Below, in pieces: positions 63,424-64,000 of a stretch of DNA of 64,000 nucleotides. The first letter of the stretch is position 1. The number at the start of each line of letters is the position of its first letter. Location: the NCBI RefSeq assembly GCF_900199405.1, contig NZ_LT963430.1:2325605-2389604 (forward strand). The letters are read 5' to 3'. The notes under the pieces were generated by a model. That model saw only the letters and a program-made list of their open reading frames with translations. It was not told where the DNA came from and did no database searches. Position numbers and translations under genes: made by a program. Source of the stretch: Beduinella massiliensis. Lineage in GTDB: Bacteria > Bacillota > Clostridia > Christensenellales > Aristaeellaceae.

Positions 63424-64000
63424 TTATCTAAGCTCAATGCGTACGAGCTCCGGGATGTTGCAAAACCGCGGTGGGACGATGCGGTATCCTCCCTTTGTGT
63501 AAGTGCCGAGCCCGCGGGAAATAACCGTCGGGATGCCGTTTATCAGGTGTGCGCCGTCGAGGTACGGTGAAAACCACCCCAGGTGCGTCGAATAGAACCC
63601 GCCGTAAAAAGGGATACGCACCTGTCCGCCGTGCTCGTGCCCGCAGACCGCAAGGTCGATGTCCCAACGAGCCTCCGGGTCGTCGTCCAGCAGAAAGTTC
63701 GGCTGGTGCGCCAGCAGCAGCTTGAAGTCGTCCGTATCCTCAAAGCCCGCGAGGAACCTGTATCCCTCCGTCTGCCGGTACGCTTCCTCGTCCATCCCAT
63801 TCCTGTTGAATACGAAGTCGTACAGGCCGCCGATGCGCAGCTTCTGTCCCTTGACGACCACGTCCACGTAGCCGGCGTTCAGCGCAGCGGCTCCCGCCTG
63901 CTCGATTTCGTCAAGCAGCCCATAATCCTGTGACTGGGTCATGTACTTGGCGTCATGATTTCCGACCGTAAAGTAGACCGGCGCGATGCGGCTGAGTCTT
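63424..64000 (-). CDS. Metallophosphoesterase, N-terminus cut by window edge
   Basis: The frame runs off the right edge, so the N-terminal part is missing. Visible are the GNHD metal motif near the edge (VGNHDAKYM) and GHEHGGQVRIP, where His-His of the usual GHTHGGQ bind metal. This matches YkuE/YaeI-type calcineurin-like phosphoesterases acting on phospholipid or UDP-lipid headgroups; the exact substrate is unknown. The T-to-E change in GHEHGGQ is unusual. Confidence 0.85.
   Translation of the reverse strand, partial: RLSRIAPVYFTVGNHDAKYMTQSQDYGLLDEIEQAGAAALNAGYVDVVVKGQKLRIGGLYDFVFNRNGMDEEAYRQTEGYRFLAGFEDTDDFKLLLAHQPNFLLDDDPEARWDIDLAVCGHEHGGQVRIPFYGGFYSTHLGWFSPYLDGAHLINGIPTVISRGLGTYTKGGYRIVPPRFCNIPELVRIELR

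Overview
The window reads as chromosomal DNA of a mostly GC-rich Bacillota, most likely an uncultured-type clostridial lineage. Supporting traits are strong AGGAGG ribosome binding sites, the nadD-yqeK-rsfS operon, a cysteine desulfurase-thiI pair, a SpoIID/LytB protein, a T-box thrS leader, PyrR attenuation of a pyr operon containing pyrK/pyrD, an infC-rpmI-rplT operon with an attenuator-like leader, and a two-gene SufC/SufB-type Fe-S assembly unit. No tRNA, rRNA, CRISPR array, insertion sequence or phage gene was recognised. Three ABC binding proteins have signal peptides without a lipobox, which is odd for a single-membrane Gram-positive and leaves the envelope type open.

Layout. 1-10.2 kb (minus strand): a truncated DUF4091/GH123-like glycosidase; NusG-domain-II protein and Gx transporter behind nadD-yqeK-rsfS; a HAD hydrolase; a DUF2207 membrane protein; cysteine desulfurase and ThiI; a DUF6106-like membrane protein. 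10.3-18.8 kb: a zinc-ribbon membrane protein and a second membrane protein of unknown function, TrmN6-like methyltransferase, a 1136-residue SpoIID/LytB protein with seven SH3b repeats, and ApbE. 18.9-26.3 kb: DUF1846 protein, beta-phosphoglucomutase, MATE exporter with divergent LysR regulator, then a sufC-sufB-ZIP transporter operon. 26.3-34 kb: an Fbp/Afu-type ABC importer with AraC regulator, divergent from two Gfo/Idh/MocA dehydrogenases. 34-41.7 kb: an AT-richer carbohydrate locus (GH172 enzyme, LplABC-type importer, YesMN-type two-component system). 41.8-49.9 kb: PH-domain protein, threonine dehydratase, SpoU methyltransferase, rplT-rpmI-infC, and two tandem thrS genes under one T-box. 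50-57 kb: pyrR-pyrP-pyrB-pyrC-pyrF-pyrK-pyrD with a PyrR attenuator. 57-64 kb: a small acidic-tailed protein, a C39-like protein coupled to a polyisoprenyl-phosphate sugar transferase, a LysR regulator divergent from a FecBCD-type importer, and a truncated metallophosphoesterase.

Most notable points. (1) The two adjacent ThrRS genes are nearly identical in their editing and anticodon-binding parts, yet carry clearly different catalytic cores, so one looks like a mosaic. (2) infC appears to start at a rare ATC codon behind an attenuator-like leader. (3) The minimal Suf pair is joined to a metal transporter. (4) One dehydrogenase lacks the usual Rossmann glycine motif. (5) A papain-like/C39-like protein is translationally coupled to an exopolysaccharide-initiating transferase. 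Everything here is from reading the sequence; no database search was run.
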